Below, piece after piece: positions 1-6,216 of a DNA stretch of 7,301 nt. The translations under genes were made by a program, and so were the position numbers. Under the pieces are notes generated by a model that did not search any database, had not been told where the DNA came from, and saw nothing but the letters and a program-made list of their open reading frames with translations. How positions within the stretch are numbered: position 1 is the first letter of the stretch; every line of letters starts with the position of its first letter. Origin of the DNA: an uncultured Oscillospiraceae bacterium. GTDB lineage: Bacteria; Bacillota; Clostridia; Oscillospirales; Oscillospiraceae. The stretch lies in assembly GCA_934597345.1 (NCBI GenBank), contig CAKTRJ010000059.1, positions 1-7,301 on the forward strand, given 5' to 3'.

Positions 1-285
1 CGTGGCGCGGACTATGACGCCATCTGCCACACGCTGGAAAACGCGGTGGCCATGATCTCCGGCTGCATCTGCGACGGAGCCAAGGCCAGCTGCGCCAGCA
101 AGATCGCCATGGGCGTAGAGTGCGGCATGCTGGGCTACAACATGTATCTGGGCGGCAACAACTTCCAGCCCGGCCACGGCATCATGGGCAAAGATGTGGA
201 GGACACCATCCGCCACGTCGGCGTGCTGGCAGCCCAGGGCATGCGGGAAACTGACCGGGTGATCCTGAAGATCATGACGGAGTAA
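1..285 (+). CDS. L-cysteine desulfidase / serine dehydratase-alpha family protein (CyuA/UPF0597 type), 3' end only
   Basis: This is the C-terminal 94 residues of a gene that enters from the left edge; the frame is open from base 1 to the TAA at 283-285. It carries the family signature CICDGAKASC (Cys22, Cys24 and Cys31 of the fragment) and ends in the typical GMRETDRVILKIM segment, also found at the C-terminus of E. coli CyuA (YhaM). Members are cytoplasmic, oxygen-sensitive iron-sulfur enzymes that split L-cysteine to pyruvate, ammonia and sulfide; related proteins act on serine. The conserved cysteines are thought to bind the cluster. The substrate cannot be settled from this fragment. A spacer with its own terminator separates it from rimP, so it is not part of the operon downstream. 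Confidence 0.85.
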   Translation, partial: RGADYDAICHTLENAVAMISGCICDGAKASCASKIAMGVECGMLGYNMYLGGNNFQPGHGIMGKDVEDTIRHVGVLAAQGMRETDRVILKIMTE

Positions 286-304
286 AGTAAACTGGCGGCG
301 TATT

Positions 305-418
305 AAAGCCTCCCTTGTGTAAAGGGAGGTGGCGCGAAGCGCCGGAGGGATTGTCAATGACGGTCAACCCCTCAGTCTCGCTTGCGCTCGACAGCTCCCC
401 TTACACAGGGGAGCCTTT
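305..418. repeat. Imperfect inverted-repeat element (~114 bp), MITE- or REP-like
   Basis: The two ends are inverted copies: 305-332 and the reverse complement of 391-418 agree at 23 of 28 positions, both beginning AAAG. Each end is also a hairpin by itself: 309-316 pairs with 322-329 (CCTCCCTT/AAGGGAGG), and 395-401 pairs with 407-413 (CTCCCCT/AGGGGAG). A further hairpin GGCGC-GAA-GCGCC lies at 331-343, and the inner stretches 344-353 and 364-373 are again roughly complementary. No coding sequence fits here; the short open frames crossing it look fortuitous. The design resembles non-autonomous dispersed repeats of high-GC Clostridia, but copy number cannot be seen in this window. Target-site duplication is not obvious. 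Confidence 0.65.
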
Positions 419-444
419 GGTGCACCGTATCATTAAGAACACTA

Positions 445-476
445 CCGCAGGCGGGCCGGGATCGGCCCGCCTGCGG
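445..476. other. Perfect GC-rich hairpin, 14-bp arms
   Basis: Arms 445-458 (CCGCAGGCGGGCCG) and 463-476 (CGGCCCGCCTGCGG) are perfectly complementary around a GGAT loop at 459-462. No T-tract follows (the next bases are CGTATTCC), so it is not a canonical intrinsic terminator on the + strand. It could protect a 3' end, help the terminator just downstream, or be part of a dispersed repeat. Confidence 0.7.
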
Positions 477-501
477 CGTATTCCGTCGAAAAACGGCACA
501 T

Positions 502-527
502 AACCGCCCCTTTTGGGGTGGTTTTTT
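502..527 (+). terminator. Rho-independent terminator upstream of the rimP operon promoter
   Basis: Stem arms 502-510 (AACCGCCCC) and 515-523 (GGGGTGGTT) form nine pairs including one G-U, with a TTTT loop at 511-514 and a run of six T at 522-527. It sits after the CyuA-like gene and just before the rimP promoter, so it insulates the operon from upstream transcription. Confidence 0.85.
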
Positions 528-539
528 CCGTAAAACCCC

Positions 540-568
540 TTGCAATCCCCCTATAAATATGGTAAGAT
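540..568 (+). promoter_or_regulatory. Housekeeping sigma-factor promoter for the rimP-nusA-infB operon
   Basis: The -35 box is TTGCAA (540-545) and the -10 box is TAAGAT (563-568), separated by 17 bases. TGG directly before the -10 (560-562) gives an extended -10 (TGn). The spacer is A/T-rich towards its 3' half. Transcription would start near 575-577, giving a leader of about 105 nt before rimP. It lies directly after a terminator and before the first operon gene, which supports the call. Confidence 0.8.
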
Positions 569-593
569 ACAGTATGGTAGTATGTGTTGACTG

Positions 594-620
594 AGAGTGG
601 ACGTTCCGTCCGCTCTTTTT
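594..620 (+). terminator. Leader terminator-like hairpin (candidate attenuator of the rimP operon)
   Basis: Arms 594-603 (AGAGTGGACG) and 607-616 (CGTCCGCTCT) form ten pairs with one G-U wobble, closed by a TTC loop and followed by T at 616-620. It lies about 20 nt after the predicted transcription start and about 60 nt before the rimP start codon, so full termination here would silence the operon. The short U-tract, ended by G at 621, suggests partial or factor-dependent termination. In Bacillus subtilis, NusA-dependent termination in the leader of this operon has been reported as autoregulation; that it happens here is inference. Confidence 0.6.
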
Positions 621-681
621 GTTGAGCAAAATCCGTTTCTTAAAAATCGGAAATCGTTTGAAAAATAAAGCGAGGAACGTT

Positions 682-1140
682 ATGAAAAAAGTCACCGACA
701 TTGTGTGGGAGCTGGCGGAGCCGGTGGTGAAGGAAAACGGCTGCGAGCTGTGGGACGTGGAATACGTCCGGGAAGCGGGCCAGTGGTACCTGCGGCTTTA
801 CCTGGACAAGGAGGGCGGCGTGGACATCCTGGACTGCGAGGCCGTCAGCCGTAAGGTCAGCGACCTGCTGGACGAGGTGGATCCCATCGAATCCAGTTAT
901 ATGTTCGAGGTCTCCTCCGCCGGTGCGGAGCGGCAGCTGAAGCGCCCCTCGGATTTTCAGCGGTTCATGGGCCAGCCGGTGCTGGTCAAGACCTATAAGA
1001 ACCGGGATGGCCGGAAGGAGTTCGCCGGTACGCTGGCGGGCTTCGAGGACGGCGCGGTGCTGCTGGACATGGGCGGCGTGGAGCCGGTACGGTTCGAGAA
1101 GGCGGAAGTGGCGCTGGTGCGCCTGCGGATAGAGTTTTAA
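682..1140 (+). CDS. rimP: Ribosome maturation factor RimP
   Basis: 152 residues, normal for the family. RimP is a cytoplasmic assembly factor that binds the free 30S subunit and is needed for late maturation, acting around S12 and the central pseudoknot of 16S rRNA. The N-terminal alpha/beta domain covers about residues 1-82 and includes the family pattern CELWDVEYVREAGQWYLRLY. The hallmark block FEVSSAGAERQLKRPSDF is at 75-92; most homologues read SSPG where this has SSAG, a mild deviation. The C-terminal Sm-like beta-barrel domain spans about 93-152. The frame stays open upstream to 619, but ATG 682 is preferred: GAGG at 672-675 is six bases away and the protein then starts as homologues do. 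It is the first gene of the operon, 40 bases before nusA. Confidence 0.95.
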   Translation: MKKVTDIVWELAEPVVKENGCELWDVEYVREAGQWYLRLYLDKEGGVDILDCEAVSRKVSDLLDEVDPIESSYMFEVSSAGAERQLKRPSDFQRFMGQPVLVKTYKNRDGRKEFAGTLAGFEDGAVLLDMGGVEPVRFEKAEVALVRLRIEF

Positions 1141-1180
1141 ACAACAAGTTTCGTTTTGACAGATAGAAGGAGTACAGATC

Positions 1181-2239
1181 ATGAAATGTGATGAGATTTT
1201 CGCGGCGCTGGCCATGCTGGAGAAGGAGCGGGGCATCCCCCAGAACTTCATGATGGGCAAGATCATTCAGGCCCTGACCACCGCCTATAAGCGGGATCAC
1301 GAGGGCGTGGAGAACGTGATCGTGGACGTGGACGAGGAGAAGCACGACCTGCGGATGTACGTCCAGAAGGAGATCGTGGAGGAGGTCATGGACCCCGCCA
1401 ACGAGATCTCTCTGGAGGAGGCCAGGCACATCAGCGCCCGCAATGAGCTGGGCGGCGTTGTGAATTTCCCTGTGGAAAATGTGGAATTCGGCCGCATCGC
1501 CGCCGGCAACGGCAAGCAGGTGATCATTCAGGGCCTGCGGGAGGCCGAGCACGGCATGATCTATGACGAGTGGGGCTCTAAGCAGCACGAGATCCTGACC
1601 GGCACCGTGGTGCGTATCGACCCCCGCAACGGCAACGTGATCCTGAAGATCGGCTCCGGCAACGAGAGCACCGAGGCCGTGCTGACCCAGAATGAGCAGG
1701 TGCCCGGTGAGACGCTGACCGAGGGCCAGATGGTGAAGGTCTATCTGGTGGAGGTTCGCCGCACCACCCGCGGCCCCCAGGTGCTGATCTCCCGCACCCA
1801 CCCCGGCCTGGTAAAGCGCCTGTTTGAGCTGGAGGTCCCCGAAATTTACGACGGCACCGTGGAGATCCGCTCCATCGCCCGCGAGGCGGGCAACCGCACC
1901 AAGATGGCCGTCTGGTCCGAGGATGAGAACATCGACCCCATCGGCGCCTGCGTCGGCCCCCGTGGTCAGCGCGTCAACGCCATCGTGGAGGAGCTGCGGG
2001 GCGAGAAGATCGACATCATCAAGTACAGCGAGGATCCCGCCGAGTTCATCGCCGCCGCACTGGCGCCCTCCGATGTGGTGGAGGTGCGTCTGGCGGCCGA
2101 GGGCAAGGCCTGCCGCGTCATCGTGCCGGACGACCAGCTGAGCCTGGCCATCGGCAAGGAGGGCCAGAACGCCCGTCTGGCGGCCCGCCTGACCGGCTAT
2201 AAGATTGACATCAAGCCCGCTTCTCACAGCGAGGAATAA
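1181..2239 (+). CDS. nusA: Transcription termination/antitermination protein NusA
   Basis: 352 residues, the short Gram-positive form lacking the acidic C-terminal repeats of enterobacterial NusA. It binds RNA polymerase near the RNA exit channel and modulates pausing, intrinsic termination and rRNA antitermination. Domains in order: RNA polymerase-binding N-terminal domain (about 1-130), S1 (about 136-203, starting ILTGTVVRIDPRNGNVILKI), KH1 (about 205-283, GPRG loop at 259-262 within DPIGACVGPRGQRVNAIVEE) and KH2 (about 285-345, GKEG loop at 325-328). ATG 1181 has AGAAGGAG at 1165-1172, eight bases upstream. The product could feed back on the operon's own leader hairpin at 594-620. ylxR follows after 22 bases. 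Confidence 0.97.
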   Translation: MKCDEIFAALAMLEKERGIPQNFMMGKIIQALTTAYKRDHEGVENVIVDVDEEKHDLRMYVQKEIVEEVMDPANEISLEEARHISARNELGGVVNFPVENVEFGRIAAGNGKQVIIQGLREAEHGMIYDEWGSKQHEILTGTVVRIDPRNGNVILKIGSGNESTEAVLTQNEQVPGETLTEGQMVKVYLVEVRRTTRGPQVLISRTHPGLVKRLFELEVPEIYDGTVEIRSIAREAGNRTKMAVWSEDENIDPIGACVGPRGQRVNAIVEELRGEKIDIIKYSEDPAEFIAAALAPSDVVEVRLAAEGKACRVIVPDDQLSLAIGKEGQNARLAARLTGYKIDIKPASHSEE

Positions 2240-2261
2240 TTTCATCGAGGAGGTGGCCGGT

Positions 2262-2540
2262 ATGGCGGTCAAACCCCGGAAGATCCCCCAGCGCCAGTGT
2301 GTCGGCTGCCGGGAGATGAAGGATAAAAAGGAACTGCTGCGGGTGGTCCGCACGCCGGAGGGCGGCATCCTGCTGGACGGCAGGGGAAAAGCCTCCGGAC
2401 GGGGCGCGTATGTGTGCCCCGACATCGCGTGCCTGAAAAAGGCCCGCAAATCCAAGGCGCTGGAGCGCGCGCTGGAGACCGCTATTCCCGAGGAGGTCTA
2501 CGACGCGCTGGAGGCGCAGATGGAGGGCGGCGAAGCATGA
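2262..2540 (+). CDS. ylxR: YlxR family RNA-binding protein (DUF448; RNase P modulator RnpM type)
   Basis: 92 residues, normal for the family. The signature blocks are present: RKIPQRQCVGCREM (6-19), KELLRVVRTPEG (23-34) and GRGAYVC (46-52). YlxR is a small basic protein, often encoded between nusA and infB; in B. subtilis it has been reported to bind the RNase P RNA and modulate the enzyme (RnpM). Four cysteines stand as C13-x2-C16 and C52-x4-C57, a spacing that could hold a metal ion, though I cannot show that. ATG 2262 is chosen because GAGGAGG at 2247-2253 lies eight bases upstream and homologues begin just before the PR(K)IP block; the frame is open further upstream, into nusA. Its TGA overlaps the ylxQ ATG (ATGA), suggesting translational coupling. 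Confidence 0.93.
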   Translation: MAVKPRKIPQRQCVGCREMKDKKELLRVVRTPEGGILLDGRGKASGRGAYVCPDIACLKKARKSKALERALETAIPEEVYDALEAQMEGGEA

Positions 2541-3175
2541 CGGATCAGGTATTGTCCATGCTGGGCCTTGCCAAAAAGGCGGGCCGCGTGGAAACCGGCG
2601 AGGAGCCGGTGGGCGCTGCCGCCCGTGCCAGAAAGGCGCGGGTGATCCTGGTGGCGCGGGACGCCGGGCCCTCCTCCCAGCGAAGGGCCTTCTCCTTCGC
2701 CCAGACAGGCGCGTGTCTGTGTCTGACCATCCCGGCGGACAAGGACGCCCTGGGCCGGGCGCTGGGCCGCACCAGCGTGGCCATGTGCGCCGTGACGGAG
2801 ATCGGCTTTGCCGGGGCCATCGTCAAGAAGCTGGCGGCCATCGACGGCGAGAAGTACGGCGCGGCGGCGGCACAGCTGGACGTGAAGGCCCAGCGGGCCA
2901 TGGAGCGCCGGGCCGAGCAGCTGCGGCATGAGAAGAACCTGCGGCAGGGCAAGCACCGCATCCACAGCGACAAGCCGCCGGAACCTCCGGCAGCATCACC
3001 GGAGGAGCCGAAGCGCCGGACGAAACCGCCGGAGAACGGAAAACCGGGCCGCGGCGGCGGACGGGGCGACGGAACACGGCGCAAGACCGCACGGCGTCCG
3101 GAAAACCGGTTTGCCGGTTCCCTTCCGGTAAAGCGCGGCAAGGGCAGCGTTCGGAAAAAGCAGCAGGAAAGTTGA
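2537..3175 (+). CDS. ylxQ: YlxQ-like L7Ae family RNA-binding protein with a long basic C-terminal tail
   Basis: 212 residues, about twice the ~100 typical of YlxQ. Residues about 5-100 are the L7Ae/L30e/S12e/Gadd45 fold: LGLAKKAGRVETGEEPV at the start, then ARKARVILVARDAGPSSQRR and a C-terminal AVTEIGFAGAIVKKL. The fold binds kink-turn RNA in ribosomal and RNase P relatives. Residues about 109-141 look helical and charged. Residues 141-212 are low complexity and probably disordered, with 21 Lys/Arg against 8 Asp/Glu, many Pro and Gly, and an RGG-like stretch GRGGGRGDG (171-179). The tail ends cleanly at TGA 3173-3175 and its frame looks coding, so it is an extension, not a frameshift artefact as far as I can see. 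ATG 2537 overlaps the ylxR stop. The exact cellular role is not known to me. Confidence 0.88.
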   Translation: MTDQVLSMLGLAKKAGRVETGEEPVGAAARARKARVILVARDAGPSSQRRAFSFAQTGACLCLTIPADKDALGRALGRTSVAMCAVTEIGFAGAIVKKLAAIDGEKYGAAAAQLDVKAQRAMERRAEQLRHEKNLRQGKHRIHSDKPPEPPAASPEEPKRRTKPPENGKPGRGGGRGDGTRRKTARRPENRFAGSLPVKRGKGSVRKKQQES

Positions 3176-3213
3176 CAACACGCGGTGGGCCGCGGCGCAC
3201 CGTTTACTATGAT

Positions 3214-3230
3214 GGAGGTGGCTTTATTTG
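3214..3230 (+). promoter_or_regulatory. Ribosome binding site and TTG start of infB
   Basis: GGAGG at 3214-3218 is followed after nine bases by TTG (3228-3230). The reading frame upstream of this TTG contains no in-frame ATG that would suit, and translation from here gives the family N-terminus ([13 protein letters not shown]). The start is therefore a rare TTG codon with a strong Shine-Dalgarno sequence. Confidence 0.8.
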
Positions 3231-5609
3231 GGTAGCGTAGCAAACAAATACAGAGTGCATGAGGTGGCGAAGGACTTCGGCGTCGCCACGAAGGATATTA
3301 CGGAGATCTTGACCAAGTATGCCGAGACCCCCAAGAACCATATGCAGGTGCTGGAGGATCGGGAGCTGAGCCTCATTTTTGAGTATCTGACCCAACACAA
3401 CCAGATCGGCAGCATCGCCACGATCTTTGCCGAGGGCGCCAAGACCGAGGAGAAGAAGCCGGAGCCGAAGAAGCAGCAGAACGCGCAGCCTCAGGGCCAG
3501 AAGCCGGGCAATCAGCAGGCGAAGCCCGCCCAGCCCCAGAGCAATGGCAATAACAACAATAACAACAATAACAATACGAACAACCAACCCCAGAAGCCCA
3601 TGTCCCGCGTGCCCCAGAAGCAGGTGGTGGATACCCGTAAGGCCACCAATGTGAATCTGGACAAGTACGACGAGAAGCTGCAGGATATGGCCGACCGCAG
3701 CAGCAGCCGCGGCGGCCGCCGGGACAAGGATCAGCTGCAGGGCAAGGAGAAGTTCCGCAATAACAAGCAGCGCCAGAACGGCCCCATGACCAACAAGCGC
3801 AAGCAGGAGGAGGCCGACCGGCTCCGCAAGCTGCGCCTTGAGGTCATCAAGAACACCCCCGTCACCGTGCAGATCCCCGACGAGATCAGCGTGGGCGAGC
3901 TGGCCAGCCGCATGAAGAAGACCGGCGCCGAGGTGGTCAAGTGCCTGATGAAGAACGGCGTCATGGCCTCTCTCAGCCAGATGATCGACTTCGACACCGC
4001 CGCCATCATTGCCGAGGAAATGGGCTGCAAGGTGGAGAAGGAGGTGGTCGTCACCATCGAGGAGAAGCTGATCGACGACCATCAGGACAAGGAAGAGGAT
4101 CTGGTGCCCCGCGCCCCCGTTGTGGTGGTCATGGGCCACGTCGACCACGGCAAGACCAGCCTGCTGGACTATATCCGCAACGCCCATGTGGCCTCCGGCG
4201 AGGCTGGCGGCATCACCCAGCACATCGGCGCTTACCAGGTGGAGATCCACGGCAAGCCCATCACCTTCCTGGATACCCCCGGCCACGAGGCCTTTACCTC
4301 CATGCGCGCCCGCGGCGCCATGGTGACGGATATCGCCATTCTGGTGGTGGCCGCCGAGGACGGCATCATGCCCCAGACCGTGGAGTCCATCAACCACGCC
4401 AAGGCCGCCGGGATCCCCATTATCGTGGCCATCAACAAGATGGATAAGCCGGAGGCCAACCCCGAGCGCATCAAGCAGCAGCTGACCGAGTACGGTCTGG
4501 TGTGCGAGGAGTGGGGCGGCGACACCATCGTATGCCCCATCTCCGCCAAGACCGGTATGGGCGTGGATAACCTGCTGGAAATGCTCACCCTGACCGCCGA
4601 GGTCAGCGAGCTGAAGGCCAACCCCAACCGCGCCGCCCAGGGCACGGTCATCGAGGCCCGGCTGGACAAGGGCCGCGGCCCGGTGGCCACGCTGCTGGTG
4701 CAGAACGGTACGCTCCATCAGGGCGACATCATCATCGCCGGTACGTCCGTAGGCCGCGTCCGCGCCATGGTCAGCGACAAGGGCCAGCGCATCACCGATG
4801 CCGGGCCCAGCGTGCCCGTGGAGATCACCGGCCTGAGCGAAGCCCCCTCCGCCGGCGCGACGTTCAACGCCGTGGCCGATGAGAAGCTGGCCCGCGAGCT
4901 GGTGGAGCAGCGCAAGGCCGAGGAGAAGGCCAAGGCCAACGCACCTGTCACCAAGGTCTCCCTGGAGGATCTGTTCAGCCAGATCCAGGCCGGTGAGATG
5001 AAGAACCTGAACCTGATCGTCAAGGCCGACGTACAGGGCAGCGTGGAGGCCGTGAAGGCTTCCCTGGAGAAGATCAGCAACGACGAGGTCCGCGTGCGTG
5101 TCATCCACGGCGGCGTGGGCGCCATCAACGAGTCCGATGTGATGCTGGCCTCCACCTCTCAGGCCATCATCGTGGGCTTCAACGTCCGTCCCGACGCCGC
5201 CGCCCGCGACAGCGCCGCCCGCGCCAATGTGGACATGCGGATGTACCGCGTCATTTACGACGCCATCAACGAGATCGAGGCCGCCATGAAGGGCATGCTG
5301 GCCCCCAAGTACCGTGAGGTGGTGCTGGGCCACGCCGAGGTGCGCCAGACCTACAAGGTCTCCGGCGTGGGAACCGTGGCGGGCTGCTATGTGCAGGACG
5401 GCAAGCTGCAGCGTAAGGACTGCCAGGTGCGTCTGGTGCGTGACGGCATCGTCATTCATGAGGGCGTGCTGGCCTCCCTCCAGCGGTTCAAGGACTCCGT
5501 TAAGGAGGTCGTGTCCGGCTACGAGTGCGGCCTGAGCATCGAGAAGTACAACGACATCAAGGAAGGCGACATCGTGGAGGCCTTCACGATGGAGGAGATC
5601 CCCCAATGA
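3228..5609 (+). CDS. infB: Translation initiation factor IF-2
   Basis: 793 residues; IF2 is the GTPase that brings fMet-tRNA to the 30S subunit and promotes 50S joining. The first IF2_N module is at about 6-58. A charged, Q/N/P-rich linker runs to about 205, with nine consecutive Asn at 108-116. A second IF2_N module is at about 210-270. The G domain (about 296-455) has every motif: G1 GHVDHGKT 303-310, G2 GGITQHIG 327-334, G3 DTPGHEA 349-355, G4 NKMD 403-406, G5 SAK 439-441. Domain II (about 465-555), domain III (about 578-690, [15 protein letters not shown]) and the tRNA-binding C-terminal domain (about 695-790) follow. The size is between B. subtilis IF2 and the long E. coli form. It starts at TTG 3228. 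Unlike the upstream genes, it is followed by a 221-base structured spacer. Confidence 0.97.
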   Translation: MGSVANKYRVHEVAKDFGVATKDITEILTKYAETPKNHMQVLEDRELSLIFEYLTQHNQIGSIATIFAEGAKTEEKKPEPKKQQNAQPQGQKPGNQQAKPAQPQSNGNNNNNNNNNTNNQPQKPMSRVPQKQVVDTRKATNVNLDKYDEKLQDMADRSSSRGGRRDKDQLQGKEKFRNNKQRQNGPMTNKRKQEEADRLRKLRLEVIKNTPVTVQIPDEISVGELASRMKKTGAEVVKCLMKNGVMASLSQMIDFDTAAIIAEEMGCKVEKEVVVTIEEKLIDDHQDKEEDLVPRAPVVVVMGHVDHGKTSLLDYIRNAHVASGEAGGITQHIGAYQVEIHGKPITFLDTPGHEAFTSMRARGAMVTDIAILVVAAEDGIMPQTVESINHAKAAGIPIIVAINKMDKPEANPERIKQQLTEYGLVCEEWGGDTIVCPISAKTGMGVDNLLEMLTLTAEVSELKANPNRAAQGTVIEARLDKGRGPVATLLVQNGTLHQGDIIIAGTSVGRVRAMVSDKGQRITDAGPSVPVEITGLSEAPSAGATFNAVADEKLARELVEQRKAEEKAKANAPVTKVSLEDLFSQIQAGEMKNLNLIVKADVQGSVEAVKASLEKISNDEVRVRVIHGGVGAINESDVMLASTSQAIIVGFNVRPDAAARDSAARANVDMRMYRVIYDAINEIEAAMKGMLAPKYREVVLGHAEVRQTYKVSGVGTVAGCYVQDGKLQRKDCQVRLVRDGIVIHEGVLASLQRFKDSVKEVVSGYECGLSIEKYNDIKEGDIVEAFTMEEIPQ

Positions 5610-5614
5610 TAAAC

Positions 5615-5643
5615 TGGCGAAAAGTCTGACGACTTTTCTGCCA
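5615..5643. repeat. Palindrome A in the infB-rbfA spacer
   Basis: 5615-5626 pairs with 5631-5643 (TGGCGAAAAGTC against GACTTTTCTGCCA) over twelve base pairs with a single bulged T at 5639 and a TGAC loop. It begins five bases after the infB stop codon. No T-tract follows, so it is not a standard terminator. Confidence 0.7.
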
Positions 5644-5652
5644 AGGGGATTG

Positions 5653-5692
5653 CGGCCGACTGCGCGCACCCGTTGGGTGCACTTGCTGGCCG
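5653..5692. repeat. Palindrome B in the infB-rbfA spacer
   Basis: An outer stem CGGCC (5653-5657) / GGCCG (5688-5692) encloses an inner hairpin GCACCC-GTT-GGGTGC (5666-5680). The intervening bases pair poorly. It is part of a series of palindromes here and encodes nothing recognisable. Confidence 0.55.
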
Positions 5693-5698
5693 AGAAGA

Positions 5699-5729
5699 AT
5701 TTTTCTGACGCACATGTCGTCAGAAAAAT
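5699..5729. repeat. Palindrome C in the infB-rbfA spacer, perfect 12-bp arms
   Basis: Arms 5699-5710 (ATTTTTCTGACG) and 5718-5729 (CGTCAGAAAAAT) are perfectly complementary around a seven-base loop. The T-run is in the left arm and the A-run in the right arm, so it does not form a terminator. It repeats the CTGACG motif of palindrome A. Confidence 0.75.
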
Positions 5730-5740
5730 GATTTGATTAT

Positions 5741-5760
5741 TTCGCGTCTGCGGACGCGAA
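5741..5760. repeat. Palindrome D in the infB-rbfA spacer
   Basis: Arms TTCGCGTC (5741-5748) and GACGCGAA (5753-5760) are perfectly complementary with a TGCG loop. The same outer sequence TTCGCG...CGCGAA occurs in the palindrome at 7185-7202 after nrnA, which hints at one repeat family. Confidence 0.7.
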
Positions 5761-5783
5761 CTCTGCGAGGCTACTATATTATG

Positions 5784-5811
5784 AGGGGCGGGCAGTGCGC
5801 CCGCCCCTTTT
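5784..5811 (+). terminator. Terminator-like hairpin directly upstream of rbfA (candidate attenuator)
   Basis: 5784-5793 (AGGGGCGGGC) pairs with 5799-5808 (GCCCGCCCCT) around loop AGTGC, followed by T at 5808-5811. The U-tract is only four long, so termination is probably partial. The rbfA Shine-Dalgarno sequence begins six bases later (5817-5823). It may reduce expression of rbfA-nrnA relative to infB, or mark an mRNA 3' end; both are inference. Confidence 0.6.
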
Positions 5812-5830
5812 CCATGAAAGGAGCGAAAGT

Positions 5831-6214
5831 ATGGCATCCAACCGTATCGGACGCATCAACGAGGAGATCCAGCGGGAGCTGTCCGGCCTGCTGCGCACAG
5901 TGAAGGATCCCCGTGTGGCGGACGCCCTGCTGACCATCACCCATGTGGACACCACCAGCGACCTGCGCTATGCCCGCGTCTACATCAGCGCCATGGACCG
6001 CACCGACGAAAAGGATCTCATGCGGGGCCTGAAGTCCGCCAGCGGCTATCTGCGCCATGAGCTGGGCCAGAGATTACAGCTGCGCTATACGCCGGAGCTT
6101 CAATTCTTCGCTGACGATTCCATTGCCCACGGCGCCCACATCCTGGACATGCTGCATCACGTCAAGCCCGCCAACCCCGCCAACGCGGACATCGTGCTGC
6201 CGGAGGACAAGTGA
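5831..6214 (+). CDS. rbfA: 30S ribosome-binding factor RbfA
   Basis: 127 residues. RbfA is a KH-like cold-shock and assembly factor that binds the 30S subunit near 16S rRNA helix 1 and is needed for 16S 5'-end maturation. Family features: SNRIGRINEEIQRELSGLL helix at 3-21, DPRV at 26-29, the strand TITHVDTTSDLRYARVYIS at 35-53, the helix GLKSASGYLRHELGQRLQLRYTPEL at 66-90, and FFADDSIAHGAHILDML at 92-108. A short tail of about 17 residues follows the conserved domain. ATG 5831 has GAAAGGAG at 5816-5823, seven bases upstream. It lies after a palindrome-rich spacer and a terminator-like hairpin, so it may be transcribed less than infB. Its TGA overlaps the nrnA ATG. Confidence 0.96.
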   Translation: MASNRIGRINEEIQRELSGLLRTVKDPRVADALLTITHVDTTSDLRYARVYISAMDRTDEKDLMRGLKSASGYLRHELGQRLQLRYTPELQFFADDSIAHGAHILDMLHHVKPANPANADIVLPEDK

Positions 6215-6216
6215 TG
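6202..6216 (+). promoter_or_regulatory. Ribosome binding site deciding the nrnA start
   Basis: GGAGG at 6202-6206 lies seven bases before ATG 6214 but only four before the in-frame GTG at 6211. The spacing favours ATG 6214, which overlaps the rbfA stop codon in TGATG and suggests translational coupling. Confidence 0.7.

Noticed and set aside
587..615. TTGACT at 587-592 as a second promoter in the leader
   Set aside because: No -10 element lies 16-18 bases downstream; that position is the GC-rich right arm of the leader hairpin.
619..681. N-terminal extension of RimP from 619
   Set aside because: It would begin inside the leader hairpin's U-tract with no ribosome binding site, and homologues start at the MKK position encoded at 682.
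315..701. Short open frames on both strands across the repeat element and promoter
   Set aside because: They run through inverted repeats, the terminator and the promoter and show no protein-like pattern.
986..2455. 489-codon open frame antisense to rimP/nusA/ylxR
   Set aside because: Same artefact of codon bias: low-complexity His/Leu/Gly/Ala composition opposite well-supported genes.
3172..3210. TTGACA at 3172-3177 as a promoter for infB
   Set aside because: The nearest -10-like hexamer, TACTAT at 3205-3210, is 27 bases away, too far for a housekeeping promoter. The -35 match overlaps the ylxQ stop and looks fortuitous.
2545..3243. Open frame antisense to ylxQ
   Set aside because: Arg/Pro/Ala-rich shadow of a GC-rich gene, without domain or ribosome binding site.
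5733..5782. Promoter before rbfA using TTGATT (5733-5738) and TATATT/TATTAT (5775-5782)
   Set aside because: The spacing is 36 bases or more and no -35 box stands 17 bases before the A/T-rich hexamers.
3207..5837. 876-codon open frame antisense to infB
   Set aside because: It mirrors infB in a GC-rich gene where stop codons are rare in some antisense frames. The product is dominated by His, Leu, Gly and Val runs and has no recognisable domain, while the + strand frame is an unmistakable IF2.
6211..6213. GTG at 6211 as the nrnA start
   Set aside because: It lies only four bases from GGAGG, whereas ATG 6214 has the usual seven-base spacing and overlaps the rbfA stop.
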